A DNA stretch of 64,000 nucleotides from Pseudomonadota bacterium. GTDB lineage: Bacteria > Pseudomonadota > Alphaproteobacteria > Sphingomonadales > Sphingomonadaceae. A program made the position numbers and the translations under genes. The stretch is taken from the NCBI GenBank assembly GCA_023424095.1, contig JAFAEG010000055.1, positions 1 through 64,000 on the forward strand, read 5' to 3'. The notes under the pieces were generated by a model. The model made no database searches. It was not told the origin of the DNA and saw only the letters and a program-made list of their open reading frames with translations. Shown here one piece after another: positions 8,419-18,100 of this stretch; the first letter of the stretch is position 1; every line of letters starts with the position of its first letter.

Positions 8419-11400
8419 TTAGAGGATCAGCATGTCCTGGCCGAGGCCATGCACATCGGCATAGGCACCGGGCTGGACAACGCCGAAATCCTGGAAGGGA
8501 TCGGGCTCGGGCAGCCAGTCGACGGTATCGACCTTGATGACCTCGGCGAACGGCGAGACCAGATTGAAGTTCGCCGCCGAGACCGTGTGGCCGCCGGTGA
8601 TCATGAGGTTGATCACCAGATCGGCCGTCGCGTCGCCATCAATGAAGACGTTGACCGTCGCGCTGCTGCCCGTCTGGACCACCTGCACCTGCCGAGCGCC
8701 GGTCTGTGCGCCGCCGCCGATATAGGTGAAAGCCTGGCCGCCGGTGCTGAAGGCGAGGCCGCCAAGCTCGATCAGGTCGCCGGAACTGAAATCGGCGATC
8801 AGGTCGCGCGCCGCCGCGGTCGAGGCGCTGGCCGCATTGTAGACGAAGCGGTCGTTGCCGAGGCCGCCGCGCAGCACGTCGGCACCGCCCTGCCCTTCGA
8901 TCTGGTCGTTGCCGGCACCGCCCCAGATCTCGTCCGCGCCCTGGCCGCCGGTGAGCACGTCATCGCCCGCACCGGAGAAGATGCGGAACGTGCCATCGGT
9001 CTCGCTTTGGCCGTTGAAGTGGAGCAACTCGCCGGCGCGAAGCGTGGTGGCGGAGATCACCATGGACTGCCCGGCCGCCACATTGCCGTTGCTCATCGTT
9101 AGGTTATAGCTGAAGAACTGGCCGGCGGTGGCGCCGCCGAAGCGGGCATCATTGGCCGACATCAGCACGATGAACTCGACGCTGCTGAGCTGCGCGGCGC
9201 CAAAGGTAATCAAATTGGCACCGAAGAAATCGCCCTGCAGGCCCAATTGGTCGCTGCCGCCACCGCCGTTGACGACATCGCTCGCCCCGAAGCGGCCGGT
9301 GCCGAAATAGAAGCCGTCATCGCGCTGGCCGCCGGTGATCACGTCCGCGCCCGCTCCACCGAAGGTGAGGATCGAGCCGTTCGTCTCCGCCGAGGCGTTC
9401 AGGGTGAAGTTTTCGCCGGCGCGCAGCGTGTTGGCCTGGAAGGTCAGCATCTGCCCGGCCGCGACGTTCGCATCGACCGTGGTGATGTTGTAGCTGAGGT
9501 TCGTGCCCGTCGCGCCGCCGAAGCGATTGTCGTTGCCGGCCAGCAGCACGATCAGCTCCACGTTGACCGTAGAGCCGGCGCCCAGCGTGAGCCCGGCATA
9601 ATTGCCCTGCAGGCCGAGCTGGTCCGAGCCCGCGCCGCCGTCGACACTGTCGGCCGCGGTAAAGGCCCCGCCGAAATAGAAGCCGTCATCGCCGCCGCCA
9701 CCGGACACCGTGTCGTCGCCGCCATGGCGCAGATCGATGAGGTTGGCCGCGCTGTTGCCGATGATCGTGTCGTTGCCAGTGCCGCCAATCGCATTTTCGA
9801 TCACGCTGCCACGCGCGATGGTGACGTTGCCGATCCGGCCGCCGACATTCGAGAAGGCTTCCTGGTTCAGATCGATCCGCTGCGTCTGGCTGAAGCCGGA
9901 ATAATCGAGCGTATCGATGCCGCCATGATCGACCACCGTATAGGTGACCGAGGGGAATTGGGTGGCGTCATAGATCGCCCGGCCGGACGTGTTGTTGAAG
10001 CCGTAGACCGTGTCGCCGGTCCGCGTCGTGTTGGGCGTGCCGTAGAGATAAGTGGTCGCCAGCACGTCCGAAACGAGCGGGGACACCACGAACTGGCGGG
10101 TAAAGCCCTGTGCGGCGAAGTAGGTGTTCTCCTGCTGGTCGAAATACGACATGATCGTCGTCGCCCAGCTGTCGTTCAGATAATCGGAATCCGCATAAGC
10201 GGCGCTGCCGTTGTAATTGCCGCCATGGCCCAGCCCGAGCGCGTGCCCGATCTCGTGAATGTAGGTCTGGAACGAATAGGTGTTGAGGCCCGTGCCATAA
10301 GCGGCGAGCCAGTCGGTGCCCACGTTCACGATCGAGCTTTGGATCGTTTCCCCGACCCGCGTCGAGTTCGCGAACGCGCCTGTCTGATTGTCGTCGAAGG
10401 TGATCTGCGCGACGCCGCCGGTTTCCGAGAATGTGATCCCGGTCGCGTCGGACCAAAGCGCAAGCGCCTCGCGCGCCAGCGTCTGGCCCTCCGCCGTCAG
10501 CGCGGTGATGTTGACGGTAAGGGTACCGCCCGGCGCGACATTGAAATGACGTTCCGTGCCGCCCCAGAAGGTGTTGGTCAGCTGCTCGCGGATCTGGTCG
10601 TTGGTGAAGACCGCCGGCGTCGGCGTGGCAAAAGCGGTGAGATTGAAATTGCCGGTGCCCGTGCCGAACGCGCCGACGTCGAGATAATAAGTGCCGGTGG
10701 CCGTCGCGGTATAGCGGATGGCCGAAAACCCATCGGTCGCATCGTCGTTGAACGCCAGTTGGACACCGCTGGCATCGCGCAGCGTCAAGGTCGTGTCAGT
10801 CGTGGTGCTGGCCGTCACGCCCGCGGTCCGGAAGATGTAGGTCTCTCCCGCAGTCAGCGTGATCGCATAGAAATCCCGGTCGCCGTTGGTGTCGATCCGG
10901 CCGTTGATGCTGCCATTCACCGCAATCGACGAAGCGGTCCCGATCGTGCCGCCGACCTGATCGCCGGCCGGCACACCCGCAGCCACCGACACGCGGTAAA
11001 TTCCGGAACTGGATTGCCCGCCGAGATCATAGGTGCCGGCATCGATATAATAGGTGCCGGTGGTCCCCGGCGTGAAGCTGATGAGGGAGAAGGTGCCCGC
11101 ACCGCTATCGTCATCCTCCGCCAGCAAGGCGCCGCTGGAGTCGCGCAGGCGCAGCAGGGAATCGGGGTTGCCGCCGCCGGCAAAGGCCGAGCTGTGAATG
11201 GTATAAGCGACGCCGGCGGTCAGCGTGACCGCGTACCAATCCCGGTCGGCGCCCGTCTCGATGTTCACTGCGACGCTGGACCCGACCGCGATGGTGGCGG
11301 TGGTCGACAGATCGCCGGGAACGGTATCGGCGAACGGCGTCTCGATCGGCTCGAAGGTCCCGGGCGAGGGTTTGGGCGAAAGTCCGTCGGACACGGTATC

Positions 11401-11634
11401 AAAGCCCGGCTTGCGCGCGATGTCGCGCGAGACGATCGCGTCGTCCGACGGCTCGACAAGGGCGGCGGTCGCAGGAACGGCCGCGTTCACCGGATCGCCC
11501 GTCAGGACATATTTGGCGCCGGCCGGGCCGCTCCGCGCATAATCAAGCTCGCCGCCCGTATCGCCGCGCCCGATGAAAGCCATTGCGGGCCCGCCGGCAA
11601 GATTGCTCGCCGCCATCGACAGTTTCGAACTCAT
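8419..11634 (-). CDS. Secreted RTX metalloprotease, M10/serralysin-like, with two PPC domains
   Basis: 1071 residues. Two bacterial pre-peptidase C-terminal (PPC) domains precede the catalytic part (about 107-220 and 225-335; repeated DRDWYAVTLTAG / DRDFYAITLTAGE and TGTYYIDAG / TGTYYLDVG). The zinc motif HEIGHALGLGH is at 460-470 and a Met-turn IMSYF at 494-498, as in M10 metzincins. RTX nonapeptides and the shared C-terminal module follow (about 625-1020), and the tail ends DMLIL. No Sec signal peptide is seen, consistent with type I export. The start ATG has GGGGAGGGG upstream. It lies 30 nt after the small exported-protein gene. PPC domains before, rather than after, the protease are less usual. 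Confidence 0.9.
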   Translation of the reverse strand: MSSKLSMAASNLAGGPAMAFIGRGDTGGELDYARSGPAGAKYVLTGDPVNAAVPATAALVEPSDDAIVSRDIARKPGFDTVSDGLSPKPSPGTFEPIETPFADTVPGDLSTTATIAVGSSVAVNIETGADRDWYAVTLTAGVAYTIHSSAFAGGGNPDSLLRLRDSSGALLAEDDDSGAGTFSLISFTPGTTGTYYIDAGTYDLGGQSSSGIYRVSVAAGVPAGDQVGGTIGTASSIAVNGSINGRIDTNGDRDFYAITLTAGETYIFRTAGVTASTTTDTTLTLRDASGVQLAFNDDATDGFSAIRYTATATGTYYLDVGAFGTGTGNFNLTAFATPTPAVFTNDQIREQLTNTFWGGTERHFNVAPGGTLTVNITALTAEGQTLAREALALWSDATGITFSETGGVAQITFDDNQTGAFANSTRVGETIQSSIVNVGTDWLAAYGTGLNTYSFQTYIHEIGHALGLGHGGNYNGSAAYADSDYLNDSWATTIMSYFDQQENTYFAAQGFTRQFVVSPLVSDVLATTYLYGTPNTTRTGDTVYGFNNTSGRAIYDATQFPSVTYTVVDHGGIDTLDYSGFSQTQRIDLNQEAFSNVGGRIGNVTIARGSVIENAIGGTGNDTIIGNSAANLIDLRHGGDDTVSGGGGDDGFYFGGAFTAADSVDGGAGSDQLGLQGNYAGLTLGAGSTVNVELIVLLAGNDNRFGGATGTNLSYNITTVDANVAAGQMLTFQANTLRAGENFTLNASAETNGSILTFGGAGADVITGGQRDDGFYFGTGRFGASDVVNGGGGSDQLGLQGDFFGANLITFGAAQLSSVEFIVLMSANDARFGGATAGQFFSYNLTMSNGNVAAGQSMVISATTLRAGELLHFNGQSETDGTFRIFSGAGDDVLTGGQGADEIWGGAGNDQIEGQGGADVLRGGLGNDRFVYNAASASTAAARDLIADFSSGDLIELGGLAFSTGGQAFTYIGGGAQTGARQVQVVQTGSSATVNVFIDGDATADLVINLMITGGHTVSAANFNLVSPFAEVIKVDTVDWLPEPDPFQDFGVVQPGAYADVHGLGQDMLIL

Positions 11635-11664
11635 TTCAGTCCCCTCCCCACGGCACTTCGGCCG

Positions 11665-12057
11665 TCAATTCGATTGTGGTCCCGCGGACACGGCGCCAGC
11701 GATGGCGTCGGCAAGGCGAACAAGGTCCTCACGCCGCAAGGATCGGTCCATGACGTCGACCGCGATCTCCGGATAGCTATGACTCCCGCCGGCCCGGCTT
11801 TCCCGGACGCGGGCGATCGCCGACCCTGGCCGCGCCAGGTCAAGTTCGATCGTCACATTGATATTTTGGCCGCGGCCGCCTGCGGCGAGCGCAGCCTGAG
11901 CCCGCTCGCGAATGAGCGCGCAGGCCTCGTCTGCACTGGTTCCGGTTATGGCCTTCGCGTTGGCGGCAGCGTGGCATTCGACTGTGGCCGCGCGCACGGG
12001 CCCGGCATGCGAACAGGCCCCAGCAGCCAGCACCATCAGCAACGACCTGCCATACAT
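11665..12057 (-). CDS. Small exported protein of unknown function
   Basis: 130 residues from the ATG at 12057. I prefer this start because it gives a signal-peptide-like N-terminus (MYGRSLLMVLAAGACSHA, cleavage near AGPVRA). A GTG at 12114 in frame would add 19 residues. The AAGAC stretch is only a poor lipobox. The mature part has two Cys residues, a segment INVTIELDLARPGSAIARV that looks like beta strands, and a C-terminal amphipathic helix. I recognise no family. It sits between two RTX substrate genes on the same strand, so it may be co-expressed with them. Confidence 0.55.
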   Translation of the reverse strand: MYGRSLLMVLAAGACSHAGPVRAATVECHAAANAKAITGTSADEACALIRERAQAALAAGGRGQNINVTIELDLARPGSAIARVRESRAGGSHSYPEIAVDVMDRSLRREDLVRLADAIAGAVSAGPQSN

Positions 12058-12145
12058 CAAGCCACTCGCTATCCCGTCCAGGGCCAATACGACCGCGCTG
12101 GCGTACCCTGTCACAGGGCATCAAGCAATCGAGCCGTGAGCGGTC

Positions 12146-15100
12146 TCAGAGAATGAAATCGACGCTCGGGGACGGATAGAGTTCATGCACCCGGTTCGGC
12201 TGTCCGTGCCACAGCCACGCCTCGTCCATCTCGCTCGGGTCCGGCTTGAGCGATTCCGCAGCGGCCGGGGCGAGCCCGAGGAAGTTGGCGCGGCTCAGCG
12301 TGAGGCCGGCGGCGACCGTGACCTCGATCGCGAAGTCGGCGACGCCGTCGCCATCGCTGTCGCCCTCGACCAAGGCGATCGTGCCAGTCTGGCTGATCCG
12401 CAACTGCCCGGCGGCGGTGAACGCCGCACCGCTGTCGATCAGCTGGAACGCCTGCAGCCCGGCGACATTGGCGTTGCTGTCGAGCGCGCCGAGGTCGATC
12501 AGGTCGCCGCTGGCAAAGTCCATGATCCGGTCGCGCGCGCCGGCAGTGGAGTCCGAGATTGCGCGGTAGACGAAGATGTCGCCGCCAGCGCCGCCGCGCA
12601 GCACATCCGCGCCGCCCCTGCCCTCGATCCGGTCGCCGCCACCGCCGCCCCACAATTCGTCCGCCAGCTGGCCGCCGATGATCAGGTCGGAGGCCGCCCC
12701 GCCGAACACGCGGAAGCTGCCATCGGTCTCGGCCGAGCCGTTGAACCGAAGCACTTCGGCCGCGCGCAGCGTCGTCGCGGAGATCACCATCTGCTCCCCG
12801 GCCGCGACGTTGCCGTCGTTCATGGTGAGCGTGTAGCTGAAGTTCTGGCCGGCGGTGGCACCGCCGAAGCGCGGATCGGCGGCGCTCAACACCACGATGA
12901 ACTCGACGCTGGTCAGCTGATTGGCGCCGAAGGTCAGCGCGTTCGCGCCGGCATAATCGCCCTGCAGGCCGAGCTGGTCGCTGCCGCCCTGCCCGTCCAC
13001 CCGGTCATTGGCGCCGAACAGGCCGGTGCCGAAGTAGAAGCCGTCATCGCTCTGCCCGCCGGTGATGTTCTCGGTGCCCGCGCCGCCGAAGGTCAGGATC
13101 GAGCCGTCGGTCTCGGCCGAGGCATTCAGCGTGAAGTTCTCGCCCGCGCGCAGCGTGTTGGCCTGGAAGGTCAGCATCTGCCCCGCCGCGACGTTGGCAT
13201 CGCGGGTGGTCAGATTGTAGCTCATCAGCGCGCCGCCGAGATTGGCGAAGCGGGTATCGTTGCCGGCCAGCAGCACGACCATTTCGACGTTGGTCAGGCC
13301 CAAGGCATTGAAGGTCAGGCCGGCATAGACGCCCTGCAGCGCCAGCTGGTCGTTCCCCGTGCCGCCATCGACGATGTCCGCTCCGTCCATCGCCCCGCCG
13401 AAATAGAAACCGTCGTCGCCGCCGCCGCCATAAGCCGCGTCCGCGCCGCCATGCTCGAGCCGGAACAGATCTGCGCCCGAACCACCGGTGAGGTTGTTGT
13501 GCCCGGCATTGCCCAGGATCACCCCGCCCGTGCCGGTGTAGACGAGCTTCTCGATATTGGCGGGCAGGACATAGTTGGACACCGAGGTGCGCACCTCGTC
13601 ATAGCCCTCGCCCGCAAGCTCGATCACCACGTCGCCAAGATTGTCGACAATGTAGATGTCGTTGCCGGCGCCGCCCTGCAGCGTGTCCGCGCCAAGTCCA
13701 CCGTCGAGCATATCCGCGCCCGCGCCGCCACGCAGCGTGTCATTGCCTCCGCCCCCGGTGATCGCGATCGTCTCCGCGCCCGAGAAAGTGAGGCGGACGT
13801 TGCCACCGATCGAAACGGTGCCCGACGCATCCGCGCCGTTCATGGTGACGCTCATCGTGACAATTTCACTGGTCAGCGCGCTATAATCGACGACCAGCCG
13901 ATCCTGCCCGCCCGCGCCCAGGTTCACGATATTGTTGCCGGAGGCGGAGGCGGCAGCGCCGCTGTAAACCCGTACGCTGTCATTGCCGCCATTGGTGCTG
14001 ATCGAATTGTCCAGCGCCGCGAGCGCGCCGGAGCCAAGAAAGATATCGTCATTGCCGGAGCCGAACTGCGTCTCCAACAATTGCTCGATACCGCGCAGAT
14101 AGCGTTCAGTCGCGGTTCCGCCGAAGAGCGTCACGCCGGTCGCGTTGTTGAGGTTCAGCGTGACCCCAGCCGTCAAGTCGCTCCAGTTGATCCCATGCGC
14201 GGTATCCACCCCGGCGCCGCCATCGATCCGTGCCCGGCCCACGCCGACGGACGCCCTCGAAATGTAATCGACGCCCGCCCCGGTAGAAACGATGTCGTCG
14301 ACATAGAGGCTGAGGATGACGTCGTTGCCGCCCCCAGTCAGGATCGTCATCGCCTCGACGCCGGAATATAGGAGGCTTCCCACGCCGCCGATGGTGAGCC
14401 GCCCGGCGCCCCCATAAGCGACCGCAGCGCCGGTCAGGGCGCTATAATCGACGATGAGCCGGTCGAAACCGTCACCCATATGGATCTGATTGAGGTTGGA
14501 ATTCGCAAGCGTCGTACCGCTGTACACCGTCACCAGGTCGTTGCCGCCCTGGGTGTAAATGCTGTTGCCCCAAGCAGCGAGCGCTCCCCGACCAGTAACG
14601 ATGACATCGTCGCCCGCACCCGACGTGAATTGCGAGAGGGACTCGATGCCCTGCAGATAGCGCTCGGCCGCCGTGCCGGCGAACAGGGTCACGCCTGCCG
14701 GATCGTTAAGGTCGAGCATGATCCCGACGCTTGCCGCCAGATCGCTCCAGTCGACACCAACGGCTTCGTCGAAGCCCGCGCCACCGTCCATCCGGTCACC
14801 GCCCGCGCCGGCCGCGGAAACGAGCTGGTCATTGCCGGCCAGGCCGTTCAGCACGTTCGTCGCGCTGTTGGCGGTGAGCGTGTCTCCGAAGGCCGAGCCC
14901 GTCAGGTTCTCGAAGCCCGTGATCGTGTCGAGTCCCGAGCCGAGCGTATCCTGCTGGGTGGTGAGGGAAAGATCGACGCGCACCCCCGCGGACGCATTGG
15001 CATAGCTCAGCGTATCGATCCCGCCGGCGCCCGTGACGCGATCATTGCCGGCCGAGGCCAAGACCAGGTCATTGCCGCCGCCGGCGTCGACCAAAGTCGT

Positions 15101-18100
15101 AAAGCCCGCGGCGAGGGCAATGATGTCATCGCCGTCGCCATATTGAATGCGCTCGACATCGCGCACGACGAAGCGCTGTGTGCCGACGCTCAGCGTGCTC
15201 GCGAACGCGCCCGGCGCCGTCTCCAGCCGGCCGAGCGTCACCGGGCCGACATTCCGCACGTCGATTGTATCCTCGCCCGCGCCGCCATCGATCAGCCCGA
15301 GGTCCGGCGCGGCACCGGTCTGCACGACGCTGAACACGAAGCGATCGTCTCCGTCATCGCCATAAAGCTGGTCCGCGCCGAGCAGCCCGTCGATCACGTC
15401 GTTGCCGCCCAGCGCGCGAATCTCGTCGACGCCGTTGGTGCCGGTGAGGACATCGTCGCCCTCCGTGGCGGGTGGCGGCGCGATGAAATCGGCCATGGTC
15501 GCGTGACCATCGATCCGGATCACCATCGTGACGCCCGAACCGGTCGTGATAGTGACCGTGGTCCAATATTCGCCGGCCGCGGGGTTCAGATGCTCGACGA
15601 ACTGGAAGGTGCGCGGCGCCACCGCGCTCAGATCGACCAAATCGCGGCCGTGCTGGAAATTGCGCAGGTAATCCATCGATGTGGCCGTGGATTCGGTCGC
15701 CGAATTGTAAATGAACCGGTCGGCGCCATCGCCGCCGTCCATGATGTCCGCGCCCGCGCCGCCGGTGATCGTGTCGTTGCCATAGCCGCCGGCCAGCAGG
15801 TCGTCGCCGCCGCGCCCGTCCAGGATCGCGCCAGTGGACATATCGGACGTCACGAAGATCTTGTCGTTGTCTTCGCTGCCACGGACTGTCGCCGCTTGCC
15901 CGTTTTGTGCCGTGATATGGACCTGTTCGAAACCGGCGACGACATAGCTCGAGACGCCGGCGGTGGCGGTGCCGGCTACCAGATCCACCGTGAAACCTTG
16001 GCCGAGCCGGAGGATATCGTAACCGGCTCCGCCATCCACGACGCCATTGAGTGCGGGTCCGGTGAAGGTACCGCTGAGGTAGAAACTGTCGTCGCCTTCC
16101 TCGCCATAAGCGGCCGCCCGGCTGTGGACGTTGAACGAGTCATTGCCACCGCCGCCGCGCAGTTCGATCGCAGCGGTCATTCCGGCCCTGAGCACGATCG
16201 AATTGCTCTCGTCGCCGAACAGGATCCGTTCGATATCGCGCAGCTCGAAGCGCTGCCGGCCGACATCGATCGCAAAGGCAAAAACGCCGGGCGACACTTC
16301 GATCGATCCGAAGCTCGTCTGGCTCACATTCCGCAAATCGACGGTGTCGATGCCGGCGCCACCATCGAGCAGACCCACGGCCGTCGCATTGCCATTGAAC
16401 ACGACGCTGAACGCGAAGCGATCGTCGCCGCCATCGCCGTAGAGCCGGTCCGCACCCAGCAGCCCGTCGATGACGTCATTGCCGCCGAGGCCGCGAATTT
16501 CGTCGACATCGTTGGTGCCGGTCAGCACGTCGTCGCCTTCGCTGGCGAACGGGGGGAAGATGAAGTCGGCCAGCGTCGCGCGGCCATCGACGCGGATCAC
16601 CAGCGTCTTGCCGGCGGTGTTGACGATGGTGACGTCGGTCCAATGCTCGCCGGCGGCGGCATTCACATGTTCGGCGAACGAGATCGAGACCGGGCTGACG
16701 AGGGTAAGGTCGATCCGGTCGACGCCATGTTCGAAGTTGCGGAGGTGATCCATCGCGGCCGCGGTGGAATCGCTCGCCAGCCGGTAGACGAAGCGGTCCG
16801 CGCCACCCCCGCCATCGATCCGATCGGCACCGGCCCCGCCGATGAAGATTTCCGCTCCGTTCCCGCCGGTCAGTTGATCATCGCCGTCACCGCCATCGAC
16901 GGAGACCTGCGTTCCCCCCGTGCCATCATAGACGTCGTTGCCGCCGCCCATTTCGACCGCGCCGGTGATCGTGCCATTGTTGACGATCCGGTCATTGCCA
17001 CCGCCCAGCACCACCTTGCCGTCAAGGACGCCGCGGTTGGTGATCACGATAGGCGCGATGCCATTATGCCCTTGGACAGCGATGTCGGCGGTGATCCGGC
17101 CAGTATTGAGGAATTCGCTCGTGACGGTCGGGCCGCCAAACTGGCCCATACGCAGGCCGACGGACTGGAGGGCGTTGGCGAGCGTCGTGTCGGCCTCGAT
17201 CGTGCCGTGATTCTCGAAGCTCGCCATGCTGGCTGAGACACCGATCGCGCTGTAGCCGCCTTGCGCATAGACATCGCCGTAATTGATGAAGCGGTCCGGT
17301 GCGTCCACGGCCGTCGCGAAGCCGTTCACTGAAATGGCGTAAATCTCGCCGCGATTGATCAGATTCTGGTTGTTGGTCGAACCGATCGCCCAGCCGGTCA
17401 CCGTCGCGGCACCGATTGTACCGTAATTGGTGACGGTGCCGCCCATGACCAGGGCGTTCACGAAGCCGGCAAACTCCTCACCCGCCCCCCGAGGGCTGCC
17501 GGTCGCATAATTCGAGATCGCCAGGATCGCGCCGTAATTGTTCAGCGCGACCATGTTCCGCAGCGCGGCGGTCTGCGCAAACGGATCGTTGTCGGACGTT
17601 GAGGCGATCGTACCGTAATTGTCCAAGTTCACACCGGACGTGTTCGCCTGGATCACCTGCAGGCCGAAGCCGATCCACAATTCCTCCGCATTCACGACCG
17701 TCAGCGGAGCGGTCAGTTCGTAATTCTCCAGATGCGTGATCGGCGAGGTGAAATCGATCGTCTCGGGGCTGGGCAGCGGCGCCGGAGTGCCGGAGACGGG
17801 ATCCAGGCCGCGGGCACCTGCCGGGGCGGTCGCGCTGATGGTGACGGCGGCGGCGGCCGAGATGAACACGGTCTCGCCGCCGAGCTGGTATTTGCGATAG
17901 CTGCTTCCCGCGATCGTCTCGGTCCCGGCCAGCGACCAGGCGCCGACCAGATACAGGTTGTCGCTCGCGATGCCGTCGATCCTGAGTTCGGTGCCGCCGG
18001 TCAGCAGCGGCACGTCACCGCCGCGAACGACGAGCGACTTCGCGCCGCCCAACTCGATCACCTCGAAACTGTTGAGCGCGCCTTCGCTCAAAGCGCTCGA

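Noticed and set aside
8868..9000. Regularly spaced short DNA repeats in the RTX genes that could suggest a CRISPR array
   Set aside because: The periodicity is codon-phased GGxGxDx nonapeptide coding sequence, without conserved repeat/unique spacer structure.
11665..12114. Small protein as the missing lasso B2 protease
   Set aside because: It has a signal peptide and no Cys-His-Asp transglutaminase-like arrangement.
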